64,000 bases of DNA, taken from positions 17,242,447 through 17,306,446 of the forward strand of contig OX421506.1 in NCBI GenBank assembly GCA_949126835.1, read 5' to 3'. This DNA is from Anisus vortex (Eukaryota; Mollusca; Gastropoda; Planorbidae). The position numbers and the translations under genes were made by a program. The stretch's first letter is position 1; each line of letters begins with the position of its first letter. The notes under the pieces were generated by a model that had not been told where the DNA came from, did not search any database, and saw nothing but the letters and a program-made list of their open reading frames with translations. This document shows positions 46,061 to 58,300 of the stretch, in pieces.

Positions 46061-46431
46061 TCCTTACTAAATTGTCTTAAATCTTTCTAAATATACAAGG
46101 TCTAAGCAATATTTCTGCATACTTAGATTATGAAATGAGCATTCTTTAAACACAAATAATGAAAGTGACACTTTATTTCATAAGGTTTCAAACTTTAAAA
46201 TGCGAATAACTCTAAACTACAAAAGTGTGATACATTTCGAATGTACACCCTTCTTTTATAAGAGTATTTGGTCGGACACACTTTAGGTCTATATAAGCAA
46301 AGATACAATGTAATAAGAACTAAGGTGAAATTTCGGTACCAAGGTTGCAGATCTTTCTTTCATTGTGCGCGATCTTCGTGATTATAGGTTTTATAAGTTT
46401 CTCATAGTGCGAAATAACCGAGTGGTCTTGT

Positions 46432-46595
46432 GTTAAAGTAAAGGCGGCTGGGCATTGTGCAGGCCACACATCCCCTAGTATGCGTGGCTACACACATCCC
46501 CTAGTATGCGTGGCTACATAAATTGGTAAACGCTGCTTCACCAGCTTTATGATCAGTTTGATCCAAAGGGTACTTTACTTTTACTTATGTTACAG
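46432..46595 (+). repeat. tRNA-derived SINE, copy 4 (5'-truncated)
   Basis: Starts at gttaaagtaaaggcggctgg. The block catcccctagtatgcgtggc occurs twice in tandem, then aaacgctgcttcaccagc and gatccaaagggtac. Confidence 0.8.
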
Positions 46596-46633
46596 CCACA
46601 ATATTTTTTTCCGTCAGTTTCTATATCTTTATA

Positions 46634-46860
46634 TGGGCACGGTGGCCGAATTCCAGGATTTGTTCCTGGGACTGAAGTGTGTTTCTGAGTCTACTTAGCA
46701 TTGATTAGTACAAGTAATTCGTCAGATATAGTAAAGCTAGCTAGATATTGTGCTGGCTACACAATTTCCTTGCATTCTACTGTGACAGAAACAGGTATGC
46801 GCTGCTTCACCAGCCCTATGATCGATTTGGTATAAGGGAACTTTAATTACTTTACTATAT
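46634..46860 (+). repeat. tRNA-derived SINE, copy 5
   Basis: Head gggcacggtggccgaattcc keeps box A; box B is lost. Tail gctgcttcaccagccctatg and atcgatttgg. Confidence 0.75.
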
Positions 46861-47042
46861 TTTATTTAGTGGATGATAAGCCAAAGTACAACACAATTAT
46901 TCATCATCAGTACAGGGTACTTTGGATTTTTTTCTGTAAATTATATACAATAAATTTTATGAAAAATGCAATAATAAAAGTTATTAGGTCTATAGTTAAA
47001 TGTAAAACTACAATTAAATTTCAATGATATAAATAATTGCAG

Positions 47043-47110
47043 AATTATGTCAGACGAAGAAAGAAAAGTCGCATATACAGCAGAAGACATCAGTGGGGAT
47101 TTCAAGCATG
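47043..47110 (+). CDS. Gene 2 exon 1 (start codon at 47047)
   Basis: Acceptor attgcag, then AATT and ATG; 21 codons; donor gtaaaa. Exit phase 1. Confidence 0.5.
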
Positions 47111-49279
47111 GTAAAAGCTAAATTTAAATTAACATTTTTATATGCATGTAGGAATAAGTATGTTTTAGGACGATTTGATAATACCAATTATTTCCTGGTC
47201 TATTAATTTTAAATAAGACAGAACGTCTTTATAGGTTGACTTTTTTTCTCCGTTTTAACTTTCTTAAAAGTTTGGCAAAATTGCATCACTAAATTCAACT
47301 TTACGTTATTAACATAGAAAACAACTGATCAACTCTATGCTTACCTAATTTTTTTTAAATAAAGCTCTCATTTTCACACATATAAATTAATTCTAAGCAC
47401 TCTTTTATATAGTGATTTAGTAAAAAAAAAATGATTTCACAGTTTGTCGAAAATATGTATTTTGTTTTACACAACTTTGTATTAGTCTCATTAAAAAGTG
47501 TAGGAAAAGCTTATTAACTTTAAAAAAAGGATAATAATAATTATTTTTTTTTTATAGCACCTAGTGCCGCTGAGCGTGAATGCTTAAATGTACAAAACAA
47601 AACAAAGAATGAACAGTCATGTAAGTATTTATTAAATAATAAGAATATGTATTTATCAATCAATTTGTATGTTGTAAATGATCCATACTTTAATTCTCTG
47701 GTTATTTGCCATATTACTCTTTTCCTATATAGAAAGCTGTTGCTTATGTGGATTGACATAAGAAAGAAATAACTCTAATATTTTGTCATATGCGTTACTA
47801 CATCTAAGTAATAGCTGCCGCAGTGAAGTTAAAGACTATCAAGCCGCCGATACATTTTCGAAGTGAAAGTATAAAGACACTGCCAATTAGTTTTTTTAGA
47901 CACACAAGCAATAGTCAAACTTCCAATATTAAATACATCTTACATTTAGCGTCTTTCTTAGAAATATTAATAACATTTGTTGCATGATACAAAACTAAAA
48001 GCACATTTAGGCCTAAAGATTAAAAATAAATTACAGCCCTTATTTAATATTTTGTTACTGTTTTCCAATAATGTTTTTGTACACACAAATGGTTCATCAA
48101 GTACACCCATATTATGTGAATGTTTCTTTAAGTATTAAAAGGACCACTAATTATGATACAATTTTGAACTAGTACTGACCTAGCAGATGCACCATGTCGT
48201 ATCGACGCTGATATTCACTGGTTTTTGCTAATGAAATTAATGTGGCTTTTATCAAGTCGAAACCACGTAACCAGTCTCAAGGAAAATTTGGGCAAAATCT
48301 AGCCGAATTCTGATACTTTTATGATCTTATATAATATAACTAGTTTCTTAATCACAATAAGTTAAATGTTATATAATATGTTAAAAAATTAGTAAAAAAG
48401 CTCATGTTTTTTTTTCTACCTAAGTCTGCCGGGTATCCTACAATAAAAGCTCATGATTTTTTTAGATCTATTTTTTCATAGGAGATTTTCAGCAATTTGA
48501 AAAACTAAATATTTAAAGCATGAAAAAGTGGGTATACAAATAGTAATTTTACGACCACTGAACTTTACAAAGAATGGAGAGCATCTCCGTATTAGATTTG
48601 TATGCGCACATTAAAGCTAGAATTGATTACACCATTCACACTATTCACTTATCCATAAAAGCGATTTATAGGAATAAACCACCTATAATTATACTAAGTC
48701 TTTGTGATAAGAGGAAGTTTATGTCACTTAAATGACTGTGTTTACAGGTTAGTGTTTAGTAAATATAATATTATAGATATGTGAAAGTCATGTGTAGGCC
48801 TAATGATTTTCGGCTTCAATAATGTTACTTACGTGCCTAATCTATTCTTTTTATAGATCGTTGGTTACGACAAGAAAACTCCACAACAGACTAAACTACT
48901 ATTGCCTATAATATTTTTTTTTCTCAAAGATTAGACTAATTTAAAAGCATTTCAAATTGACAAATTATTCCTTGCTCGTATTTTTGTTAATTGTGCGCAA
49001 AACCTTACGAAGGGCATCAAAAACGTACGAATAAGGTGAAATACGGACAATTAACCAGTTCTTTTCTTACGCTGTGAATAATCTTAGAGACACATTTAAT
49101 TTCTTTAATAAATATTTTTTTCTAGCATCCATTTATAAACTGGATGTTTTGAATATGTTACACAAAAGCAATTAAATTACACTTAACAGTGCAAACAACG
49201 AATATTTCTGCAACAAAATAACAAGTGACCAAGTGTTTGTATATTAAGTCTAAGAATAAATGAAACAAACAAACACACG

Positions 49280-49332
<53 letters not shown>

Positions 49333-52300
49333 ATCTCTCTCTGTTATAATTATAATAATGAATATTCAAATAATACGCGAGATAAAAATGTACATTCCCA
49401 CAATAATTTGTAATAGGTTACAATGAATGCTGGTTTCTGAATATGTTACAAAAGTTTTTTGTTTTTTTAAGCCTGGTCATCTTGTTGAAGTAATAGGGCT
49501 TTATATTAGGATACCTTGAAACGTTTGTGTTTAATAACATTTTATTTGGTCATATAAAAATAGACCTACGTTAAAAGCTGGAACTAACATTGATCCTAAG
49601 CTTTTATAAAATCGCAAATATGTATTTTTTTTTATATGATGAACATAGCAATCTCAGTTTCCCAAAACAACTTGATTATATTACTCTCTACGTCTTATTT
49701 TCTTTTGTATATTATATGTAGTAGATCTATAAGCAATTATATAATACGTTTATGTCAATTTTATTAATTTAGCTGAACGAACACTGCGAAAGCCAGAATC
49801 AGTCACAAAAGATGAGCTTTTAAACGGTAATAACACATAAGTCTAGCTGCTGTATTTTGATTAATTTAAGTGTATACCAGAGTCTTATCAGTTACAGTTT
49901 AATATGTTTGATATAATTATTCGAAACCACTTGGCAAAGTCACCATAAACCACGCGAACTCTCCCCCCCCCCCCCCCCCCCAAACTTCTTGTCTTTATTT
50001 TTATTTCACTCAACATACTGCATTGCAAATCGGACAGTTAAAGATCTGCATATATTTTAGTTGGCTGTCTTTTTCAGATGATTATTTGTACGAATTACAT
50101 AAAAGTATTCTGAAAAATAAATTATTATTGTATAATGATTTCTATAATATGAACCATTAAATAAAATTCATTGATATTCTGCGCAAAATATTTGAAATAA
50201 TGCAATTATATTATATATAGTTTCTAAAGTTCTTACTTACATACGCCTTCTATCCCTCTCGGGATACAGGCACCAACAAAGATTCTCCAGCCATCCCGGT
50301 CCTGTGCGAGTCTCTCCAACTGTCCCCAAGAGTGACTTGTTCTCTTTAGGTTGACAATCACCCTCGTTTAGACCTTATAATTAATGCTCTCAATTCTACC
50401 AATGGGTTGTTGTAGTGTTAGTTTAGATAAGGTTGGTCTATTTACATTCATCGCTTTTCTAGCCTCAACCATTGCTGGACTGGGAAATAGTTACGTACAA
50501 TGGGATGCTAGAGTCACAATATAATTGTCTTTCCAAGTGCAGAATCCATGTGAAATGTTATGGATATTGCTTAGGTAAAAAACTTATGGAAATATAAAAA
50601 CAAGATATAAGAAAAAATGTATGCAAGACTTTATACGTGTCGACTCTCTAAACATAATTAACAAGGATGTATATATTAGGTGACACTGATGAACGCTGCC
50701 CCACCGGGCCTATGATTAATTAGTTCCGAAGGGTAGTAATTACTTACTTACATATTATTAATAGGTTTAGTGAAATATTTAATATTGAATTAAAACAAGC
50801 TGTTACATGGATACTGTTCCTTAAATCGGCGCTTCTGAAATGGGGGAAATTGCTTATTATGTCCTATTTGCGGTACTTATGTACTTGCGGTATGGAACTC
50901 GCTCCTCCTCAAGCTCAGACAAACCGCATGCTATGACACCTTCAAAAAGATCTTAAACGACTCACTATTTTAAGATTCACCTTTAGAAATCAGTTCTATC
51001 GGTTTATTTCCGTCTAGTTTTGTATAACCCTAGTCATAGTACGTTATTACTTGTATGTATGTTTTGTTCTCAGTCTTTTTGTGCGCTTTGATCCTACATT
51101 ACGTTTATTGATAGCGCCTTAAAAATACTGTTAGTATTATTATTATTATTATGATTTTTCGCTCAAGTAAATCATAAGAGGTAGCCTACTAATTCATATT
51201 ATATATTTTGTGCAATAGTATTATTTCAAAATTTTGTTTATTACATATGGTTCGATTGCTTTTTTCTTCCTTAGATTGTTGCAACAAAAGTAATGATGAT
51301 ATAGACAAAATTATATCTTATCAAGGTAATATCACATTGACAGAAAACACAAACATGTCTGGAATTAAATTCAGGATAGACTTAGGCTTTCGTCATACTT
51401 ATTTTATATTTTTTTAAAATTATAAAAAAAAGAAAATCTTAGAATTTAAAAGAGTAGAATTTAAATCTCTCAACTTAATTGGACCGAAAAACAACAATTT
51501 TTAGTGTGATATTTATAGATAATTTATTTTTCCTATGTTTTTTTATTATTTGTTTTGCTATAACTTATAATAAAAACATTGATACAATTTTATACCATAA
51601 AACAAAAGTAAATTACTGCCCAGTAATTGCACAAAATAGTACTATTACTATACTATATATATATACATATATACTAGGAGTTCTGCCCGTCAAAATGACG
51701 GAGAGACCATTGATTGCAAATTAAAATGTGTTTTGTTAAAAGAGAAAGAAAAAAATGACACTCAATATTGCAATAAATTAAGTTTTTGTTATTTTTTCAT
51801 GCATATGAATTGTTGCTGTCACGCTTCTGACTACTTATTCAAAATATTAAATAAACAATAATCTTATCAAAAGTTATAAAGAAACACATATATTAAATAG
51901 TAAAAATAGTATATAATAAAAAAAGTAGACTATAATGTTTCACTGTACGGAAAAGTCCATGTCCGAAAATCACCACAATGTGAAAGCATTTAAAAGGGCA
52001 TTATTCTAATATTCAGTGAAATTTAGTGGCGTTCAGTTTTGAACCTTAACATACGGTGATTAGTAGTAGACCTACGTTTATCTAAATTTTTAGATTAACG
52101 AAATAAGCGCTTTTGTTTATATAATAACAACTTATTTTTTAGGACGTTTCCAATTTATACACGTAACTTTCGTCCCGATCGGTCAAACAGCCTATAGAAA
52201 AAAAACATATATATATATGGCATCCTTCAATCCTCAAGGGACGATGGCGCAGTCTCCTTTCTCTCTGCCTCTCGCCTTTCTCCTGGCTCGTTCTCTTCGC

Positions 52301-55300
52301 TTCTTTCTGTGAGGGTGGCTTCTGCAGCTTGAGTGCCCTCGCGCACCTTTGACCGCCAGGAGGTGCTTTCCTCAGCATGGCTCTCCCACGTGTTGGGCTC
52401 AATGCGTGCCATTAATAAGTCTTTCTTGCAAACGTCTTAGAACCACAGGCAAGGGCGACCCCTCTTTCTTATACCGGCTGCCAGCTCTCCATACAGTAGG
52501 GCTCTTGGAATGCGCTCCGCACCCATCCTGTGGACATGGCCTATCCATCGCAGGCGCCTCTCACTCAGGAATGAGTTTATACTCAGCATATGGCTTCTCG
52601 TGAGCACCTCCACATTTGTGACTCTTTCCTGCCATTTGATGTGGAGTATCCTGCGCAGGCATCGCACGTGAAAGCTATTGAGCTGCTTAATTTGCTTAGC
52701 ATATGTAGCCTAGGTCTCGCTTCCGTAGAGGAGTGTGCTTAGCACACAGGCCTGGTAGACAGAGATTTTTGTCCTCTCAGTGAGTTGAGCATTATCCCAT
52801 ACTCTTTGCTTGAGCCTTGCCATTAAAGATACTGCCTTGCCGATTCTGGTTTGTATTTCTTTTTCCAGGGACAGTGAGCTTGAAATGTTGCTGCCAATGT
52901 ATGTGTAGTCCTCGACAACATCCAGAGTGTTTCCTTCAATTGAGATTGCTGGGAGGCATTCTGTACCTTGCCTCATAATATTGGTCTTTTTTAGGCTTAT
53001 TGTTAGGCCAAATTCTTTGCATGCCTCCGAGAATCTACTGACCAGTTTCTGGAGTCCTTCCTTTGTATGTGAAACAAGAGCTGCATCATCAGCGAATAGC
53101 GATTCTCTGATAAATACGGTTTCCACTTTGCTCTTTGCACGGAGCCGGGCTATGTTATAGAGATTTCCATCGTCCCTAGTATGGATGTTCACGCCCTCGG
53201 AGCAGTTCTCAAAAGCATATCGGAGGAGTACTGAGAAGAAGATACCAAAGAGTGTTGGTGCCAGGACGCAGCCCTGTTTAACCCCGCTACTCACTGGGAA
53301 TGGTTCTGATGTGGCGCCGTCGTAAAGAACTGTGCTGTGCATGTTGTCATGGAAAGCCTCAATAATACTTAGTAACCGGGGCGGACATACAATCTTTTTC
53401 AGTATGCTAAAGAGTCCAGTGCAAAACTAGGTCAAATGCCTTAGTCAAGTCAATGTATGCAATAAAGAGGACCGTCTGCTGTTCCCGGCATTTTTCTTGT
53501 AGCTGGCGCAGTGAGAAAACCATATCCATAGGTGATCGGCCAGCCCGAAAGCCGCATTGGGATTCTGGGTAGACGTTTTGTGCCAAAGTTTGCAGGCGTG
53601 CCAGTACCACTCTTGCAAAGGCCTTTCCCACAATATTGAGTAGTGATATGCCTCGATAGTTATTACAATCGCTACGGTCACCCTTAATTTGTAGAGGGTT
53701 ACTATCTTGGCATCCCGCATGTCTTGTGGGATGTGGCCACTTTCCCAACACTCCCAGATGAGATCAAGCAGAGGCTTTAGTAATACTGGCTTGCCGCACT
53801 TGAGGACTTCTGCAGGGATGCCATCGTTTCCTGGAGCTTTTCCACTACTAAGGTGATCAATGGCCTTGCTGAGCTCCTCTATCAAGGGCAGGGCATCACT
53901 GGTAGTGCTGGAACTCTATTTAGGGCAGAGTCAGAGACAACGTTCTGCGTTGCGTAGAGTTCCAGGTAGTGCTCGGTCCAGCGCTGCAACTACTTGTCTT
54001 GTTCAGTTATCCCCTCACCTGTCTTCGACTTGAGTGGAGCTGACTTTGAAATTAGGGGTCCAGTAGCCTTTTTTATACCTTCATACATTTTTTTGGCATC
54101 TCATTGATCGGCAGCAGATTGGATACCTATGCACAGATCAACTCAGTATTTGTTGGCGCAGAAGCGTGCGGTCTTCCGGGCTATGTTCCTGGCGTTTCTG
54201 AGTTTTTGCAACGCATCAGGTCCTGGGGCAGCTTTGTAGGCCATTAGGGCTTTTCTCTTTGCCTCCGTCACGGGCTCCATTATCTCCAAGTTGGCTTCAA
54301 ACCAGTCTGCACTTAAATTTCCTTCTTCCCAAGGACGGCGATGGAGGTATTGTAAATGGTTTCGCGAAGATGAAGCCATGTGACATCGATATGTTCTGGC
54401 ACATTTTTTCCTGCATCATGGCTCTTGGAGACGTCTTTCTGCGAGGTATGGTCTGTGAGGGCTGAACTGAGCTTGTTATTGAGTCGCTCCCTGATCTCTG
54501 GGCTATTAGTATGGCATGTGTTTATTCGTGTTTTCCCTTTTCTCTTGTTGTGGTGAAGCTTTCTTGGGGTTATTTTTATTTTGCTTGCGACCAATGAGTG
54601 GTCTGTGTCGCAGTCAGCACTGTGGTAGCTACGTGTTTGGATTACACTTGCCAGTTCTGAGCTCCTGGTGATGATGAGGTCAAGCTGGTGCCAGTGCTTG
54701 GAGCGAGGGTGTCTCCATGACACTTTGTGGATGTCTTTGCATTTGAAAAAGGTATTCGTTATACACAGGTTATGAGCGCTGCATAGCTCGAGCAGTCGCT
54801 TGCCATTGTCATTCATTTTGCCAATTCCGTGTGAACCAATAGTGGTAGACCAAGCTTTGTGATCCGCGCCAACTCTGGCGTTGAAGTCACCAAGGAGGTA
54901 TAGACTCTCATGTTTGGGGATATTTGACACTACCGAATCCAGAGTTTCATAAAAATGGTCTTTTGTTTCTGCTTCAGAGCAGAGAGTTGGAGCGTATAGG
55001 CTGAGGATGTGCGCTGTACCCATGGACGTTAGTAGTTTGATGCCGAGTATCCTCTCAGTGCCATGTGCCACTTGCTCAATGTATGTCATTAGTGAGTTTT
55101 TGATGGCAAAGCCAACACCATGTTGCCTTGGACTGTCTGAGGGCAGTCCCTGCCAAAGGAACGTATAGTTTGCCTCACTTATTCTGCCATTGTCAGCCAG
55201 TCGTGTCTCCTGCAGGCATGCAATGTCGATGTTTAGTCTGGAGAGTTCCATGTCTATGATTGCAGTTTTCCTCATATCTTCTGTTAAAGGAAGATCATTG

Positions 55301-58300
55301 TAGATTCCAGGGCATATGGTTCGAATGTTCCAGCTTGCAAGTTGAAGTGCTGGAGACTTCTTGATTGTTCTTTTTCCTGGTGCTTGGCTTATGGCTTGCT
55401 TGTTGAGTTGAGCACTCTGATCCCCATGCACCCAATGGGGCAGGCAAGCCATGGCGGAACATCACCTTATTGGCTTGGGACTGCCCAGCTTGAGGCGGGC
55501 GGTAGATGCTCATTGAGACGTTGCTATCTTTCCCACCATCTTAAGCGACCCCTGGCGCCTAGCTCTACGCCAATCGAGCAGTGGCTTATAACCGGTAAAC
55601 TGTATATATATATATATACAAAACTCACGGTAATTATAAATATTGATTTATATATGCATATATACCTTATACGACATAATGCGATTGTTAACATTTTCAG
55701 AGGAGACAATTAAAAGCACAAGAACGGAATTGGAAATAATTACAAGTAAGCTTCGTAAATTTCATATAGTTATATTTCAATTATTATATATTATATTAAC
55801 AACAACATATATATATATATATTTATAGTTATTAAATTTATATTGTTTCATCTCAACTCTTTGGATCCTATATTTCTGTTGTTTTATGACGTTCGATCGT
55901 ATATATCTGTTGCGTTGTTTTTTAATGATCACCGCTATAGAGTTTTATTATCCTTAAAATACTATTCTTAATTTGAAACGTAAATACTAGATCTAATTTA
56001 ACTTGACACATGATTCATTGATGTTGAAAAATAAATGTTATATTAAATCAAATGTAGTACAATAATAACACAGACAACTCACATAATCTCATTATCGAAA
56101 CGAACACCAAAACCTAAACTCAAAATAAACAACAAGTTACGCATTTTTAAAAGAACGAAAATTAATTTGAGATGAAAAGAACAAAATTACACAAATTAAA
56201 TACTCATAAATACTTTCGACAACATAAAATATTGGACAGGGCTGCAGTTGACTTAATCTTAAGTTAATTAGTATAATACGTCGTATTACCCCGAGAAATA
56301 TGTTGCAGAAAGGGGAAATGGAAAAAAGTTGTAAACATCTATAAGCATAATAATATACGATTTATTGACAAGGAAATTGAAACGAAATTCGGAACAGAAA
56401 TGTAGGTCAAACAAGCAAATTAATATGTGTAGTGATGATCAGAGTGCTAATAAAATCGATAATACAAAATATTAAAAACTAATTTTAAATAATTAGACTA
56501 TCTTTTATTTAGCACTTAAATTACTCTATTTATTTCATTTATTTTTTTAGAAAAATCCCAATTTTGTAGCGATTCGAGATTTGTACTTACCCAGCATCAT
56601 AAGGATGTAACTTCAATAGTTGGAAACTCGTTGAGCCAAAATTATTTTTCTATTGTGTTGTTTACAATACTATAATATGTATTTACTGCTCCAACGTCAA
56701 AGAAAGGAACTGTAAGAACGCAAATCCTGAGTTTGTGCCCAGGACAATAAGGAGAGTTCATGTAATACTGAAATATAAACAATAATAACTAAAGTCTACC
56801 CTAGGACCAACGAGAATTATCAACGAGATCTACACGGCTCTGGCCACAAAGGGATTGTGGATGTAACAATATAATATATCCTATATATTCTTTTACGTCA
56901 TTTTGACTGGAACAGAAGCTTTTTTTATGTTCGTCTTTAGCCAATTACGCAGTAAATTTAATTCTTCATATTAAATTGTCGAATCTTGTATGTTTCTTGA
57001 CGGCTCACTTTTCTTTTATTAATTGATCTTGGTGTATTTACATTAAGCTTTTGACAGCAAATCCGTGGTAGGGATACCACATAGGCCTACCTAAATGCAT
57101 GTAAATGTTTTAAATAAAAAAAAAATTTAATTTCCTGTTAGGGTTGTTTCATTATTATTTTTATTATATTGTCGTTTGTAGATAGTCTAGTCCAATTGAT
57201 AGATGTATGGATCAACAGATGAATGCGTTATTTGATAATTAAATAAATTGATAGCTGGCTAAATTGCAATATAGAAAGGTAATAATAAACAATGGTAGGA
57301 TGTACTGCTAGTTGGACTGATCGGTGGACAGATAGCCATCAGGTTGAAGAAAATGCTCAATATGAACGTAGGAAATATAAAGAATGTAAAGTGATTATGT
57401 TTATTACAGAAAAACTAAATGATGAAATGGAAGAAAAAATCAAAAACAAAGTCTACGTGGGTAAGTACTTGTAATTAATTTTAGCATTAATATTCGAAAC
57501 AAGTATTTCAGTGTTTTGTCTACATTCTTTATTCGTCATTTATTGTAATTAAGCCAGTCGTGAAACTATATTTTAACCAAGTACTCTATCATTTAAACTC
57601 TCAACGAGTGGCATATGTGAAGGAGTCCACAAATAGGAGACAGAAGACCAGAGAACATAACAATACACCAATTGCCATGAAGTGTTGTTGTTGTTGTTTG
57701 TTCATTTATAAAAAAAAAGCTCTGGATGCCCATTTCGTTTATAAATAAATAAATACAATTCAATAACAACCTGATGCAGTGCTCAGATAAACATAAGGAC
57801 AAAAACACTTTACTTATCCCTTATGCGAGTACAAATGCATATACTCTTTCTTCCCGATTGGCACCAGGACATGGAATGGGTTGCCTGAACAAACCAAGAG
57901 ATCCAGTAATTAAAAATCACTTAAAGCGGTAATAAAAATGCAAGTCTGGACTCGGACCACGGATCAACGTAGGACGCAATAATTTTCTTATATGTTTATC
58001 CTACATAGATAAACAACAGTGCCGAACTCTCTCATCAATAATAAAGCTTGACTATTTTCTAACCTAATAGCTAACAGACCAGACTTGAACTCCGTTTGGA
58101 CTGAGATCTGAGATGATTAACCCCTTTTAGCCCTGGATGAGAACTCTGCCGTGCATCTGAGCACATTTAAATATCCGTAGAGAACAGTGGAAAGTGGGTC
58201 GCCCGTCCCATCTTTTCAATAGCTGACGAGACGGGAGCACTCCTGATGGATATGCTCCATTGTCTCCTCCTCCTCACCACAGTGACATCACCGCGTGTCG

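Noticed and set aside
55342..55713. Plus-strand 123-codon ORF
   Set aside because: Opposite-strand shadow of the LINE endonuclease region.
56550..56610. Extra exon of gene 2
   Set aside because: Good acceptor, but no donor leaves in phase 1, and the sequence is not coiled-coil-like.
57292..57474. 60-codon ORF starting at 57292
   Set aside because: Reads through the acceptor and donor of gene 2 exon 6; only 57410-57460 fits the splice phase.
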